Assembly: GCA_035291705.1 (NCBI GenBank)
Contig: DATDRM010000027.1
Location: forward strand, 1-27,344
Length of the DNA: 27,344 nt
DNA from: DATDRM01 sp035291705
GTDB lineage: Bacteria; Chloroflexota; Anaerolineae; Anaerolineales; UBA4823
Reading direction: 5' to 3'
Of this stretch, positions 1-8,209 are shown piece by piece (position 1 is the first letter of the stretch; every line of letters starts with the position of its first letter). Below the pieces are notes generated by a model. The model had not been told where the DNA came from, ran no database searches, and saw nothing but the letters and a program-made list of their open reading frames with translations. The translations under genes and the position numbers were made by a program.

Positions 1-2
1 AG

Positions 3-236
3 TTGAATTGTCATGGGTGTGAATTCAGGGGCTGGATAACTTTCGTCGAAGGTGTTGCTGACAGGTGTGGAAGCAACCGGACCAGGATAAGGATAGCCTT
101 CAACCCCAGGATAACCTTCAGCTGCGGTGTGGGATGGCAAGGGTGGTGGTTGTGGGGTCGTCTCGCCCTGACATCCAGTAGCGATGAGAGTCAGTATTAT
201 TAATAAGAATAATATGGTCGTTTTTATCGGCGCCAT
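3..236 (-). CDS. Tyr/Pro-rich lipoprotein, 3' end beyond window
   Basis: The ATG at 236 opens a minus-strand frame that stays open to the left edge, so only about 78 residues are visible. The N-terminus is a classical signal peptide (MAPIKTTILFLLILLTLIATGC) with a lipobox-like end whose Cys22 would be lipidated. After it come Pro-rich stretches and repeated Tyr-Pro units (GYPG, GYPYPGP, SYPAPE). A GGAG Shine-Dalgarno lies about eight bases before the ATG. Low-complexity Tyr-Pro linkers after a lipobox are common in secreted proteins of Anaerolineae; the functional domain, if there is one, lies outside the window. No function can be given. Confidence 0.7.
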   Translation of the reverse strand, partial: MAPIKTTILFLLIILTLIATGCQGETTPQPPPLPSHTAAEGYPGVEGYPYPGPVASTPVSNTFDESYPAPEFTPMTIQ

Positions 237-290
237 AGCTGTCTCCAAGGGTTTATAGGCCGGCGTTATAAGTCGTTGGCGGTAAGACGT

Positions 291-326
291 GCGAAACCGC
301 CCGGCAAAGAGCCGAGGCGGCTTCGC
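291..326 (-). terminator. Hairpin after the repeat-protein gene
   Basis: On the minus strand an 11-bp stem (316-326 with 291-301, one G-U wobble) stacks on a 4-bp inner stem (302-305 with 311-314) with a one-base bulge at 315 and a five-base loop at 306-310. It starts 25 bases after the stop codon at 351 and precedes the next minus-strand gene. There is no strong U-tract after it, so it could be a weak or factor-assisted terminator or an RNA-stabilising 3' hairpin. Confidence 0.55.
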
Positions 327-350
327 TTAATGTCTAGAGGTAGAACGATC

Positions 351-1805
351 TTACTGGTTTAATCCGTTAGCAGTTGTGGCGCTATCACCAAGCTTGCCTG
401 AGCCGGGTTCAGCAGCCAGGTTGGCGATGCCAAGGATTGGCTGATTGCAGGACACAGTGACGCTGGCGTTGTAACCATCATTCAGATTCGCCACATTGGG
501 GGCATAACGAGCGATGGATCCATTGGCAGGCAGAGGTACACCGCTCTCGTTCGCACCAGTATCAGCATTGTAGCTGATATCGCATGTGCCTGCGGTGCCG
601 GTGGAATTGGCAACCTGGAAACCGCCAGAGAAGACAATGCCCGCTTTTCTGGTAACCTGGGCGAAGAAGACCGTGCTGGTCTGGGAGCCATCCGCAATGG
701 CGTTGTATGTTGAACCTTGACCAATCCGCTCCGCTGGGACGCCTGAGCCACCGCGGTTATCCTCGTTGACGATGGCGACGACAGAATCACCGCTGGAGGC
801 CTGGATCACCGCGCTGCCAAAGCGTTGGGTTACGTTCAGGGCATCGACGGGATTAAGCTCGGTAATGTTGGGGGCATAGAGAGCCAGGGCTGCACCTGGG
901 GCGATCGAGCCGGAGTTATAGGTATAGGTGTTGCCTGCGAAATTGAAGGTGACCGTTACAGTAGCGCTGGTATCGCCCACGTTCTGAATGCTCAAACCGC
1001 CATTGTAACCGTAATAATTCCGGACAATGCGGGGGACGAACAGTTTATTGGCGCCACCGCCGAAACCGTTATAGCTCTGGAATTGGGCAGTGTCGGGGCT
1101 GGCGCCGCTGTTGTAGAAATTCACCGTGACAGCCAAGCCAGATACTCCATCGTCTGCGGCGATGGTGGCCGCACCCACGAAACCGTTCACCAGGTTGGTG
1201 TTGTCCGTCTGGTAGAAGACTTTGTTGCTTTGTGCCTTAATCGTTGCGGTTTCTGTAGCAGCGGGGAGGGAATTGCCGTTGCGATCCGTATAGCTGACGG
1301 TTACTGGAACGTCTGCGTTGGAGGTGTTTTGCACGGCAATGTAGGAAGACCATGTCCCGGCCAAGTTCTTCATCACTTGCGGTGCAAACATGGTTGGGGC
1401 AGTCTGTGTATCCGCGAAACCTGCGCTGGTTGCCATGCGGTAGGGATCGCTCGAAGAGCCGGTGCCTGTAGTTTGCGTGTTAACATTGCAGGCAAGAGGT
1501 TGGTCAGAGGCGACCACCACCGATCCTAAGAATCCCTCGGGGACTCCTGGAGGAGAAGAGGGGGTGTAGTAATTGCGGCTGCCTCCCGGCGGGATGGGTG
1601 TTGGATCATTATAGCTGAGCGCAGGAGTGCTGCTTCCCTCTTGATAGAAGTAGAGGGTGATGGTGGCTTGTTCGGTAGCACTCAGGTTTTGGCAGGCAAT
1701 ACCACTGACCCAGTTGCCGGCGGGTGCGCCTGCTGAAGCCCCTGGCACGAGAGCAAACACCAAAGCCAAAATTGCGATGAGACTGAATATGCGAACTGTT
1801 TTCAT
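351..1805 (-). CDS. Secreted four-repeat protein of unknown function
   Basis: This 484-residue protein begins with a Sec signal peptide (MKTVRIFSLIAILALVFALVPGASAG). The remainder is four related beta-rich units of roughly 100-120 residues, starting near residues 30, 150, 268 and 390. Shared landmarks are a SxIAxQN/GLSIQN/GFQVAN-type strand early in each unit, an aromatic-Tyr-x-P turn (YYTP, LYAPNIT, RYAPNVA), an alternating strand ending in small residues, and a linker such as MFAPQVMKN, LFVPRIVRN or VFFAQVTRK between units. There is no membrane anchor, catalytic motif or cell-wall binding motif. An AGGAGG Shine-Dalgarno with a five-base spacer sets the start. The architecture fits an extracellular structural or adhesive protein, but that is inference; I do not recognise a named family. 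Confidence 0.85.
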   Translation of the reverse strand: MKTVRIFSLIAILALVFALVPGASAGAPAGNWVSGIACQNLSATEQATITLYFYQEGSSTPALSYNDPTPIPPGGSRNYYTPSSPPGVPEGFLGSVVVASDQPLACNVNTQTTGTGSSSDPYRMATSAGFADTQTAPTMFAPQVMKNLAGTWSSYIAVQNTSNADVPVTVSYTDRNGNSLPAATETATIKAQSNKVFYQTDNTNLVNGFVGAATIAADDGVSGLAVTVNFYNSGASPDTAQFQSYNGFGGGANKLFVPRIVRNYYGYNGGLSIQNVGDTSATVTVTFNFAGNTYTYNSGSIAPGAALALYAPNITELNPVDALNVTQRFGSAVIQASSGDSVVAIVNEDNRGGSGVPAERIGQGSTYNAIADGSQTSTVFFAQVTRKAGIVFSGGFQVANSTGTAGTCDISYNADTGANESGVPLPANGSIARYAPNVANLNDGYNASVTVSCNQPILGIANLAAEPGSGKLGDSATTANGLNQ

Positions 1806-1847
1806 TTGTTCCTCCTAAAATTAATTTCCTAGAGTAAATTTACATCA

Positions 1848-1876
1848 AGTTTACTGAGTAACTGGGTAAAGAGCAA
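1848..1876 (-). promoter_or_regulatory. Candidate promoter of the repeat-protein gene
   Basis: Minus-strand TTGCTC at 1871-1876, a 17-base spacer and TAAACT at 1848-1853 make a moderate sigma-70-type promoter. The predicted start near 1841 would give a leader of about 36 bases carrying the AGGAGG site. Both hexamers are only partial matches, so this is a candidate. Confidence 0.4.
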
Positions 1877-1889
1877 TAATCCATTCGTA

Positions 1890-2921
1890 TTATTTATGGT
1901 TTTTTACCTTGCTTTTATGTAAGGTGCTCCATATTTTTTTTTCCCATGGCTTGCGGAAAGTGATTTCGATTAAGAAAACGCTTAACAGTTCGCTTAGAAT
2001 GACTATCAACCTGGATAATGCCGCAACGATGACTGCAACTGGCGCAGAAAGGTAATTCGGACTCAATACTAAAACCATGATGCTCTCCCGGATGCCTAAA
2101 CCACCTGGGACAAAGATGATCACCAGACCAATGATTAAAGATACGGCCAGCGTGAAAATGAATAAAGGTATTTTTGTATACGGCACAGGAGTCATGGATG
2201 CTCCCAGGAGCCAAAATGCCAGTCCGAAGAAGAGCCAGGCAACTAAAGAAGTCAATGCTGCTGCCCAGATCATCGCGGGGACAATCTGAAGCCCTGGTTG
2301 ATCCCCATAACGTCTCTTGAGAGTAGAGGAAATTATCATAGGAAAGAGCCCAAGGAGGATCAGGCAAAGGGCTCTAATAAATGGTAGCAAGCTGGTTAGT
2401 GGTTGGGAATTTGACCATTGTAGGACCAGATCGGCGGGAAGAAGGATCAATCCCAAAAAGATACCGGTCAGTAGGAGATTAAGCAACTCGAGGAACATTC
2501 CCAATCCAACCGCGCTATTGGGCAGTCCCATTTGGTTTGTCAGGTACGCTTTTCCCAATAATTGCCAGGCATATCCCGGAATATACTTGGCCAGGTTTGA
2601 TAAGCAGTGAGCGCGGGCACTTCCCAGCCAATTGACCGGTTGTCCTAAAGCGCGTAGGGTAAACCACCAACCCGACGCTCCCAAAAAAACGGCGACGATT
2701 GTCAATCCGAGGGCTGCAAATAAATTTGAAAAATCGGGCTTCAGACCAGCCAGAATTTCTTGTGCGTTTTTCAGGTTGATAGCAAGATAAATCAGGCAGA
2801 GAGCGATGACAATAGTTTGAATTGTCCACCGCAACCAGCGTATTTGGGCGATGTGCCGGAGTTTATGAACCGCTTGCTTGAGCAGCTGAAGTATGCGTGA
2901 CCACCGATTAAGATTATTCAC
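1890..2921 (-). CDS. LPG_synthase_TM / UPF0104 flippase-like membrane protein
   Basis: The 343-residue protein is polytopic, with about eight hydrophobic segments. Two family marks of the lysylphosphatidylglycerol-synthase transmembrane domain (UPF0104, AglD-like) are visible: SNLAKYIPGYAWQLLGKAY near residues 108-126, and the C-terminal VPGGLGIRES motif near residues 269-278. Stand-alone members occur in many bacterial and archaeal glycan clusters and are annotated as flippase-like; their biochemical role is mostly unproven. The start is GTG, and its GTG overlaps the TGA of the upstream methyltransferase as GTGA, which indicates translational coupling. It is the last gene of the glycan operon, which suggests a role in lipid-linked intermediate transport or lipid modification. 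Confidence 0.85.
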   Translation of the reverse strand: MNNLNRWSRILQLLKQAVHKLRHIAQIRWLRWTIQTIVIALCLIYLAINLKNAQEILAGLKPDFSNLFAALGLTIVAVFLGASGWWFTLRALGQPVNWLGSARAHCLSNLAKYIPGYAWQLLGKAYLTNQMGLPNSAVGLGMFLELLNLLLTGIFLGLILLPADLVLQWSNSQPLTSLLPFIRALCLILLGLFPMIISSTLKRRYGDQPGLQIVPAMIWAAALTSLVAWLFFGLAFWLLGASMTPVPYTKIPLFIFTLAVSLIIGLVIIFVPGGLGIRESIMVLVLSPNYLSAPVAVIVAALSRLIVILSELLSVFLIEITFRKPWEKKIWSTLHKSKVKNHK

Positions 2922-3673
2922 ACGCTATTATTGTTGCCAGCTGCTGACGGCTCTCGCCGGCAGATGTAAAGGAAGTGGTTGGATAAATTGAAGGGGATGA
3001 ATGGCGCGGCGAGCAAGTTGAGCAATTTGCGGGGATGTTGCCTGAACCATTGCCAGTCGCTGGTCGATCTTGGGAAAATATAGTTGTATTTATAGGTTTT
3101 TATGACTTGGAGTCCACCGCTTTCCAGAAAGTCCCACCATTCTCGGGAGGTGGCAAAGTTCTCGAGGGGTTGCCGGTGGCTGACACTGTATCCTGTTCGC
3201 AAGACATGCCAGATGATATCGACCAGGTAATAACTGTTGGGCAGGAATACAGCTGCCAAACCACCGGGGTTCATGACCCGGCAGATTTCTTTTACCCCGT
3301 TGAGGGGGTGCAAAAAGTGCTCCAAGCTACCGAGGTTTGTGACCAGGTCGAAGGATCCATCGGCGAAGGGCAGTGCCTCTCCGTTGGCAATGGTTATAAT
3401 CTTCTCTCCAACAAATGCCTGGGCGAGCTGAGCTCCCTTTGGAGCTAGATCGATTCCAATCGGGTGCAGGCCGTAAGCTCTGGCGAATTTAAGCAGAATG
3501 CCCTCGCCACATGCCACGTCCAATAGATGCTGACCTGGGCGGGGAGCGAGCTGATTTAACACCCAGCGGTAAAAAATGTCTGAGTCGCGCAAGGCGCCCC
3601 TGGTCTCAAATAGCAGATCGTAAGCCGCGGAGATCTCCTGGGTAGAAAGGGACGGTTTTTCAAGTTTTTTCAT
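2918..3673 (-). CDS. Class I SAM-dependent methyltransferase
   Basis: From ATG 3673 the product has 251 residues. The Rossmann-fold SAM motif I is LDVACGEG at residues 51-58, the acidic residue that would bind the SAM ribose is Asp75 (GIDLA), and the Methyltransf_11-type LPFADGSFDL and NLGSLEHF motifs lie at 101-120. The frame is open further upstream to 3910, but that part runs antisense-like through the preceding glycosyltransferase gene in another frame and matches nothing. The ATG at 3673 forms an ATGA overlap with the stop of that gene. The C-terminus (residues 150-251) is aromatic-rich and may bind the acceptor. In a glycosyltransferase operon it most likely methylates a sugar or a lipid carrier-linked intermediate; the substrate is unknown. 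Confidence 0.87.
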   Translation of the reverse strand: MKKLEKPSLSTQEISAAYDLLFETRGALRDSDIFYRWVLNQLAPRPGQHLLDVACGEGILLKFARAYGLHPIGIDLAPKGAQLAQAFVGEKIITIANGEALPFADGSFDLVTNLGSLEHFLHPLNGVKEICRVMNPGGLAAVFLPNSYYLVDIIWHVLRTGYSVSHRQPLENFATSREWWDFLESGGLQVIKTYKYNYIFPRSTSDWQWFRQHPRKLLNLLAAPFIPFNLSNHFLYICRREPSAAGNNNSV

Positions 3674-4785
3674 TTCTGCCCCAGCTCCTCGTAGAGTCGG
3701 AGGGTTTGCCGGGCAGAATGCTCGCCGCGAAATTGCTCGGCACGCGCCAAACCTCGCCGCTGCATCTCCTGCCGCAGAATTGGCTCCGTAACAATACGAA
3801 TGAGCGCCTCGACGATTGAATTGATATCGATTGAATCCAGTAGAATGGCTGCTTCCCCAATCACCTCTCGCACCGCTCCAGCAGAACTGGCGATGAGCGG
3901 TGAACCACATGCCATAGCTTCGACGTGGGCCAGACCAAAACCCTCGTGCAAGGAAGGGAAAACCGTTACCAATGCACCACTAAACAGCGCTGGAACGTCG
4001 CTATCTGGAACACGGCCTGTGAAAATGACTTCATCGGTTAATTCTAGCTGTTCAATAGTCGGATGAAGGATGTTGTCCTTGCTTTTCAAATATTCTTCTC
4101 CAACCAATACCAATTTTCCTTTGAAGGCGGTCTGCTGTCGAAATTCTGCAAAGGCGCGTACTAGGACAGTCAGGTTTTTCTTACGGTCGATCCGCCCGAC
4201 ATGTAGGATATAAGTCTCGGGAATTCGATAACGGTCCCGGATACAGTCGATCTCGTCTTTTGAGGCTCGTTTGAAGTGGTTGGCGTAAGCTGGGTAGATC
4301 ACCCGGATTCGCTCCCTGGGTACCTGGTAATAGCGGAGGATATCGTCGGCGGTGGTTTTCGAGATGGTGATGATCGCATTGGCGTCAAGCAATGTCTGCT
4401 TCTGGATGTTGCGCCAATACCAAACATCGAACCAGGGGAAAAGTTCCGGATGAACCAGCGTGGTAAGGTCATACATGGTAACGATTGTTGGTGCCGAAAC
4501 GCCAAAAACTCCGAGGTTTTTAGCAAAATGCACCAGGTCGTAACCTCGGACTGCGCGAGGCAGGGAAAACTGCGCCCAAAGGCGCAACCAGAAGCGGTTC
4601 TTTACTGGAGCGATGCGCTGAGTAACGTTACCGGTTGAGATGTTCAGGGAAGGTTCGGGCTGGCTGAGAAAGATCAGGTATTCGTTCTGCGAATCGAGGG
4701 AAAACAGAGCCTCGAACAAATTGAGCGTAGCCGTCCGGCCACCCCCAAAGTAATGAATGCCAAGCGCTTCGATTGCTATCTTCAT
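3670..4785 (-). CDS. GT4-family glycosyltransferase
   Basis: A 371-residue GT-B fold enzyme of the Glycos_transf_1/GT4 type. The N-terminal acceptor domain begins with a Gly-rich loop (GIHYFGGGRTATL). The C-terminal nucleotide-sugar domain shows ILHVGRIDRKKNL near residues 193-205 and the E-x7-E motif at Glu281 and Glu289 (HEGFGLAHVEA), whose glutamates position the nucleotide sugar in retaining GT4 enzymes. It is soluble, with no signal peptide, so it acts at the cytoplasmic face of the membrane. It starts within an ATGA overlap with the upstream methyltransferase and ends in an ATGA overlap with the next one, so all three are translationally coupled. Donor and acceptor cannot be predicted. 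Confidence 0.9.
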   Translation of the reverse strand: MKIAIEALGIHYFGGGRTATLNLFEALFSLDSQNEYLIFLSQPEPSLNISTGNVTQRIAPVKNRFWLRLWAQFSLPRAVRGYDLVHFAKNLGVFGVSAPTIVTMYDLTTLVHPELFPWFDVWYWRNIQKQTLLDANAIITISKTTADDILRYYQVPRERIRVIYPAYANHFKRASKDEIDCIRDRYRIPETYILHVGRIDRKKNLTVLVRAFAEFRQQTAFKGKLVLVGEEYLKSKDNILHPTIEQLELTDEVIFTGRVPDSDVPALFSGALVTVFPSLHEGFGLAHVEAMACGSPLIASSAGAVREVIGEAAILLDSIDINSIVEALIRIVTEPILRQEMQRRGLARAEQFRGEHSARQTLRLYEELGQK

Positions 4786-5546
4786 TCTATAATTCTTCTC
4801 TGAGCCAGGAGCAATTTCACTCCGCTACCATTATCCAGGCGTAGATTTCTCAGGGAATTATCCAAATTGTAAAGCCACTTCCCCAGGTGAAAGTAGTTCA
4901 AAATCCATGGACCTATCCCTGGGATTATTATTCGGTTGGAAAAATAATAAATCGGCTGAACAGCAAGAATATCAATCTTATGTTGCGTAAGATAAGGTTG
5001 ATATGCTTGGAGCGGTCGCAGGTATGCATGTCGGGCAGAGGGAAGCAAAGGCTTATGAAATGAGTCAGAGATGAAAAGATAACCACCTGGAGCAAGCAAT
5101 TGGCAAATGTTCATTAAGGCCTGCTGAAAGCGAGCCTCGTTCAGGATATGATAGAGCACCCCAATCGCGGAGACAATGTTAAATTGACCCCTAAGCGGCG
5201 GTTCAACCGATGAGATATCGCCGGCGATAAATGTTGCCGTTGGAAAAGTTCGCTTGAGATATTGAACGCTAATTTCGGTGATATCAATTCCAAATATTTG
5301 GCCAGCCTGGCGATTTTGGAAATATTCAACGTAAAATCCGGTCCCGCAGCCGATATCCAGGACAGACTTGCCAGAAATTTCGATCCCATTTCGATCAACC
5401 AGGCGATCCATGCAGTCGCGTTGAGATTGGTAAAGCCAGGCGTTATTTTCTAAACTCAACGCTTTGTGGCCTGTCCCGCGTAAATTCAGGCGGGTTTGTA
5501 ACCTCTGTTCCCAATACTTCTGCGTGTCAAAATCAGGAGCGGACAT
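4782..5546 (-). CDS. Class I SAM-dependent methyltransferase
   Basis: I take the ATG at 5546 (254 residues, MSAPDFDTQKYWEQRL). It has an AAGGA Shine-Dalgarno just upstream, while a longer TTG start at 5573 lacks support. Motif I is VLDIGCGTG at residues 62-70, followed by GIDIT near 86-90 and the post-motif IGVLYHI at 128-134. The YWEQRL opening resembles sugar- and small-molecule methyltransferases of the Methyltransf_23/25 type. The C-terminal part (170-254) is rich in Tyr, Pro and Leu. The gene lies 39 bases after the preceding methyltransferase and overlaps the following GT4 gene by four bases. The likely role is methylation of the glycan or of a sugar intermediate; this is inferred from context. 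Confidence 0.86.
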   Translation of the reverse strand: MSAPDFDTQKYWEQRLQTRLNLRGTGHKALSLENNAWLYQSQRDCMDRLVDRNGIEISGKSVLDIGCGTGFYVEYFQNRQAGQIFGIDITEISVQYLKRTFPTATFIAGDISSVEPPLRGQFNIVSAIGVLYHILNEARFQQALMNICQLLAPGGYLFISDSFHKPLLPSARHAYLRPLQAYQPYLTQHKIDILAVQPIYYFSNRIIIPGIGPWILNYFHLGKWLYNLDNSLRNLRLDNGSGVKLLLAQRRIIE

Positions 5547-5585
5547 TCTTTCCTTTTCGAGAGATATCGCCAAATGCGAATGTGG

Positions 5586-6374
5586 CTATTCGGTTGGTTT
5601 AACCAAGATCCAATTATAGTTTGGAAAGAGGGGGGTGAATACCTTTAAAAGCCGGGTAGGCAGACGGCTGACCCAGGCAAATTTTCCTAAACGCCACCCC
5701 GTCGCGAATCGATGTGGCTCGTGGATCAGGATTAGCGTATAGTCGTTGATGAGAAAAGACCCCCATAAATTGCGGATTTGCCAATAGAAAAGGGGATAGG
5801 CATCGTAGTAATTTCCACGCTGGAAGATCCGCATATATAAATTGGAAAGCGACCGGGGAGGCCAGGAGAGTAAAGGTAGCCAGTAATGTTCCTCCATGAA
5901 AGCCAGGCGATTGGGCCCACTAAAAAAGCAGATTGCACCTGGGCGGAGAACGCGCCATATTTCCCTGGCGAGACCTGGCTGGTCGATGACATGTTCATAG
6001 ACCTGGGCACAGATAACGACATCAAAACTGTGATCTGGAAATGGGAGAAGATACCCGCTGGCGATCGCAAATCCAATGTTTTCGCTATGGGAGGATCGAA
6101 CGGCACCCCGGATCGCTCCCTGGTCAGGATCAATGCCAATTGTCCATCTGAAGTGTGGGGTGATTTGGTGAGTGATGCCTCCCTGCGAACAACCGACATC
6201 CAGGCATGTGTAAGCGGAAAGATCAACACCGAGAAAATCGTGGAGCACAGCCAGTACTTTCTCGGATTTACATGCCCGGCTCGCATAACGTGAATCGTGG
6301 GTCAATTCTTCACCTTTTCCGAGGAATAGAGTCAGTTGAAGTAGGTCGATTCCCCTCGAGTAGATAGAAACCAT
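5586..6374 (-). CDS. Class I SAM-dependent methyltransferase
   Basis: A 262-residue methyltransferase with motif I CLDVGCSQGG at residues 57-66, Asp82 (GIDPD) as the presumed ribose ligand, and the Methyltransf_11-type LPFPDHSFDVV plus YEHV at 109-129. An N-terminal region of about 50 residues precedes the fold. The ATG at 6374 has an AAGGGA Shine-Dalgarno and overlaps the 3' end of the upstream fusion gene by 65 bases, an unusually long but plausible overlap in this compact operon. A region of about 100 residues after the SAM fold is full of Trp, Tyr and Phe and could be a lipid- or sugar-binding cap. Substrate unknown. Confidence 0.85.
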   Translation of the reverse strand: MVSIYSRGIDLLQLTLFLGKGEELTHDSRYASRACKSEKVLAVLHDFLGVDLSAYTCLDVGCSQGGITHQITPHFRWTIGIDPDQGAIRGAVRSSHSENIGFAIASGYLLPFPDHSFDVVICAQVYEHVIDQPGLAREIWRVLRPGAICFFSGPNRLAFMEEHYWLPLLSWPPRSLSNLYMRIFQRGNYYDAYPLFYWQIRNLWGSFLINDYTLILIHEPHRFATGWRLGKFAWVSRLPTRLLKVFTPLFPNYNWILVKPTE

Positions 6375-8199
6375 TCTTCCCTTTGGGGTGGCGTGAGTCT
6401 GAGTGAGCTATTCTCCTGGTCAGCTTGGCAGCTAAGCTGGGGGAAAACGCGGCCAGCAGTCGAACTGCCAGGTAATAGAAGCGATAGTGCGGGGCATTCC
6501 AGGTAGTGATCTGCACATCGAGTTCTCCCGCGAAAAGCTCGTTAAGCCGTTCAGCCGTGTAACCGAGGCGCAGGGTATGCCCCCATTGCTTGCTGATCCA
6601 ACGGGTCAGGATAGGTGGAGTGAGGCGAATGTTCAGGGCAGGGGTGCTTATGAATAGCCTTCCGCCGGGGGCCACCATCCGGATGAGGGATCGAGCGAAT
6701 GCCTGGTCATCAGCAACGTGTTCGATCACATCCAGGGCATAGACATGATCAAAGGATCCCTTTTCGAAGGGGAGGTGTCGCCCATCAGCACACACCAAGT
6801 CGACTCTGGGAGCACCAGCAATAGGCTGCGGGTCGACCCCGATGCGGGTCGATGCGGTCAGGGTGCTCAACCAGTATCCATCGTGGCAGCCGACATCCAG
6901 CACCCGGCCGAAATTGGGGCGCTTCTGCAAAATTCTCAATACTTCATCCCTGTAAATGGTGCCAAGGCGCAGGGCGCGCGGCTTCTTGGAGATGCCCAGC
7001 TCTAGCAATGTAACGATCTCCCGAGTAACAATTTCCCAGGTGAATCGCTCTACAACTGCCTGGCGTGCCGCCTTGCCAATGGCTGCACGTCGATCGGGAT
7101 CCCCAACCAACGCCAGGACAGCCTGAGCCAGGGCGACCGGTTCGCCTGGGGGAACAATCAATCCTGACTGACCGTGCTCAAGAACTAGGCGGACACCACC
7201 AATGTCGCTCGCAACAACTGCTACACCCGAACTCATCGCTTCCAGCAACACTGTAGGAAGACCATCGAGATTGCCGTATTCATCGCGTTGCGAGGGTAGG
7301 ACAAAAACATCTGCTGAGGCCAGCAATTCAGGCACCCGATCCCAAGGAACGCCTCCGGCAAAGGATACCTGGCCAGAGATCCCCAGGGCTTCCACTTGGT
7401 TTGAAAGCTGCTGGCGAAGAGGACCTTCCCCGCCGACGAGTAAACGTGCCTGGGGAAACCTTTCTACGATTCTAGGCATGGCAGCAATAAGCGTCCCAAA
7501 ACCCTTTTTATATACCAACCGGCCTAAGGCAACGATGAGAAGCTGTTCCGGATTCACGGCGAACATCTTGCGGGCTTCTTGGGTGCGAAAAACCGGGGTA
7601 AATTGGGTTGGGTTCGCTCCCCACGGCATTAAGCGAGTCTCGGGAGGCGCGCCAAGTTGTAGCGCTGCCTGGTAAAGTTCTGGGCTACAGGCGGTCACAC
7701 CAGCTGCCCGGTGGAAGACGTAGCGGGCAACTGACCTGAAAACCGGATTGCGTTGGGCTACGAATACATCTGAGCCATGCAGGCTGAGAATAAAGGGAAT
7801 ATTCCGCCAGGCTGCCACCCAGGCTGCCACCAGTCCGTTGGGCAGCACCCAATGGACATGAATGGCTTGTGATCCATGTTGACCTGTGATGTTTAACAAT
7901 TTTATGAAGCCGGCCATGAGGTAGAACGGAAGAAGTAGAAAGGCAATAGGCCGAAGGCGAACATCGGCATCCAGGGCACGGGCGTGTCCCATGATGTGCA
8001 TCCGGTTTGGCCAGATATAACGAAACCGGTGAATCTGAACACCTCCGTTCTTCACCTGCCTGACTTCTGGATCATAGGGGGCAACCACTACGACTTTGTG
8101 ACCGAGTTGGGCCAGGTTTTCACAGATCGATTTAATAAACGGCGCGGTTCCATCACCTGGAAAACGAGGATAGGAGCTGGTGAAAACCGAAATTTTCAC
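6310..8199 (-). CDS. Bifunctional GT4 glycosyltransferase / SAM methyltransferase fusion
   Basis: From the GTG at 8199 the protein has 629 residues. Residues 1-395 are a GT4 glycosyltransferase: an SSYPRFPGDG N-terminal loop, LHGSDVF near 140-146, GRLVYKKG at 226-233, and DGLPTVLLEAMSSG near 312-325 supplying the second glutamate of the E-x7-E region. Residues 405-610 are a complete class I methyltransferase with motif I VLDVGCHDG at 433-441, GVDPQ at 454-458 and DVIEHV at 490-495. A longer TTG start at 8226 would overlap the upstream stop. The GTG has AAGG eight bases ahead, lying on the stop codon of the upstream gene, so I prefer it. The fusion suggests that sugar addition and methylation are sequential on the same glycan. 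No frameshift is seen at the junction. Confidence 0.87.
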   Translation of the reverse strand: MKISVFTSSYPRFPGDGTAPFIKSICENLAQLGHKVVVVAPYDPEVRQVKNGGVQIHRFRYIWPNRMHIMGHARALDADVRLRPIAFLLLPFYLMAGFIKLLNITGQHGSQAIHVHWVLPNGLVAAWVAAWRNIPFILSLHGSDVFVAQRNPVFRSVARYVFHRAAGVTACSPELYQAALQLGAPPETRLMPWGANPTQFTPVFRTQEARKMFAVNPEQLLIVALGRLVYKKGFGTLIAAMPRIVERFPQARLLVGGEGPLRQQLSNQVEALGISGQVSFAGGVPWDRVPELLASADVFVLPSQRDEYGNLDGLPTVLLEAMSSGVAVVASDIGGVRLVLEHGQSGLIVPPGEPVALAQAVLALVGDPDRRAAIGKAARQAVVERFTWEIVTREIVTLLELGISKKPRALRLGTIYRDEVLRILQKRPNFGRVLDVGCHDGYWLSTLTASTRIGVDPQPIAGAPRVDLVCADGRHLPFEKGSFDHVYALDVIEHVADDQAFARSLIRMVAPGGRLFISTPALNIRLTPPILTRWISKQWGHTLRLGYTAERLNELFAGELDVQITTWNAPHYRFYYLAVRLLAAFSPSLAAKLTRRIAHSDSRHPKGKNGFYLLEGNRPTSTDSIPRKR

Positions 8200-8209
8200 A
8201 GGAGCGGCC

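Noticed and set aside
825..1529. 234-residue plus-strand open frame opposite the repeat protein
   Set aside because: It is antisense to a well-supported secreted protein, has no Shine-Dalgarno and no recognisable domain; a shadow of biased codon use.
3674..3910. N-terminal extension of the methyltransferase frame (79 more residues)
   Set aside because: It runs through the glycosyltransferase coding region in another frame, has no methyltransferase-like sequence, and the ATGA overlap at 3670-3673 gives a natural start.
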